DNA from: a bacterium
GTDB lineage: Bacteria > Chloroflexota > Anaerolineae > Caldilineales > Caldilineaceae
DNA length: 64,000 bases
NCBI GenBank assembly: GCA_016124945.1
Contig: WGMT01000024.1
Span: forward strand, 124,001-188,000
Direction of reading: 5' to 3'
Positions 63,775 through 64,000 of the stretch are shown in pieces. The notes below the pieces were generated by a model. That model saw only the letters and a list, made by a program, of their open reading frames with translations. It did no database searches and was not told the DNA's origin. The number at the start of each line of letters is the position of its first letter. Position 1 is the stretch's first letter. The translations under genes and the position numbers were made by a program.

Positions 63775-64000
63775 TCGCCGTGTCATACCCAATCCCATTA
63801 TCCGGGATGCCGTCGTCGATGATCTCGCCGTCTTTCATATGCACAATGCGGTTGCACAGAGCGCCGATCTTGGCGTCATGGGTGACGAGGACGAAGGTCT
63901 GGTTCTGTTCGCGATTGAGGCGTTGCATGATCGTCAATACATCGTCTGCTGTTTGGCTGTCGAGGTTGCCGGTAGGTTCGTCGGCCCAGACGATGGCGGG
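63719..64000 (-). CDS. ABC transporter ATP-binding protein, C-terminal part
   Basis: The last 93 codons of an ATPase whose start lies beyond 64000. Visible are the Walker B end and D-loop ([12 protein letters not shown]), the switch His (LVTHDAK) and the family end [12 protein letters not shown], typical of LolD/MacB ATPases. It is the partner of the FtsX permease at 59502. After about [14 protein letters not shown] the protein continues for 18 residues ([18 protein letters not shown]) encoded by the heptad array; the repeated TTDD reflects the 21-base (three-unit) period. Confidence 0.9.
   Translation of the reverse strand, partial: PAIVWADEPTGNLDSQTADDVLTIMQRLNREQNQTFVLVTHDAKIGALCNRIVHMKDGEIIDDGIPDNGIGYDTAMTTDDGRQTTDDVRVVAA

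Overview
The window looks like chromosomal DNA of a Chloroflexota bacterium, probably from the Anaerolineae/Caldilineae side. This is inferred from the many lipoproteins and secreted proteins with Pro-Thr-rich linkers (29.9-31.4, 32.6-34.0, 37.6-39.4 and 45.2-46.1 kb), from SH3b, PspC, DUF2207 and DUF4013 envelope proteins, and from a palindrome at 22971-22984 that matches the AGAAC-N4-GTTCT LexA operator known from Dehalococcoides. There are no rRNA genes, CRISPR arrays, transposases or phage genes.

Layout. 0.2-1.9 kb: a TetR regulator divergent from an alpha/beta hydrolase. 2.1-16.4 kb: a plus-strand uptake and catabolism island. It holds a polar amino-acid ABC system (binding protein, permease, ATPase), an M20 amidohydrolase, a DDAH/amidinotransferase-superfamily enzyme, a PhyH oxygenase, a Rieske oxygenase, a Gfo/Idh/MocA and an MDR dehydrogenase, a binding protein with an internally duplicated domain, and a second permease. 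A YefM-VapC-like toxin-antitoxin pair and a small-protein/HNH pair sit inside it. 16.6-18.3 kb: pdxS-pdxT. 18.4-22.8 kb: minus-strand DUF4013, queG, a small membrane protein and a soluble FtsK-like ATPase, the last divergent from clpB (23.1-25.7 kb). 26-27 kb: a D-threonine-aldolase-like PLP enzyme. 27.1-46.1 kb: mostly envelope and stress genes (a four-cNMP-domain membrane protein, an SH3b lipoprotein, an ECF sigma/anti-sigma pair, PspC, SH3b and DUF2207 proteins) with DNA repair genes (mutM, uvdE) and one tRNA-Leu. 46.3-64 kb: almost all minus strand: a kinase-like protein, a GGDEF protein, a membrane protein, an aminotransferase, a NatAB-like ABC exporter (one permease frameshifted), two lipoprotein hydrolases sharing one N-terminal domain, and a MacB/LolCDE-like exporter cut by the window edge.

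The most striking feature is not a gene. At about a dozen or more gene junctions the intergenic DNA is a tandem array of 7-base units, usually followed by a spacer and a complementary array, so that the junction can fold into a long hairpin. Five unit families are visible (GGGGATT-like, TAGTGCG-like, NGACGAC, GAGTAAT-like, CGCAATT-like). The two arms match within each locus, and at several loci they differ by whole multiples of 7 bp. Arrays begin at or within a few bases of stop codons, several stop codons are part of the array, and three or more proteins read through into it and carry repeat-encoded C-terminal tails. Other palindromic repeats (AGTGCCTGGCAC type, GGGTTACG type, a 31-bp-stem hairpin) also occur.
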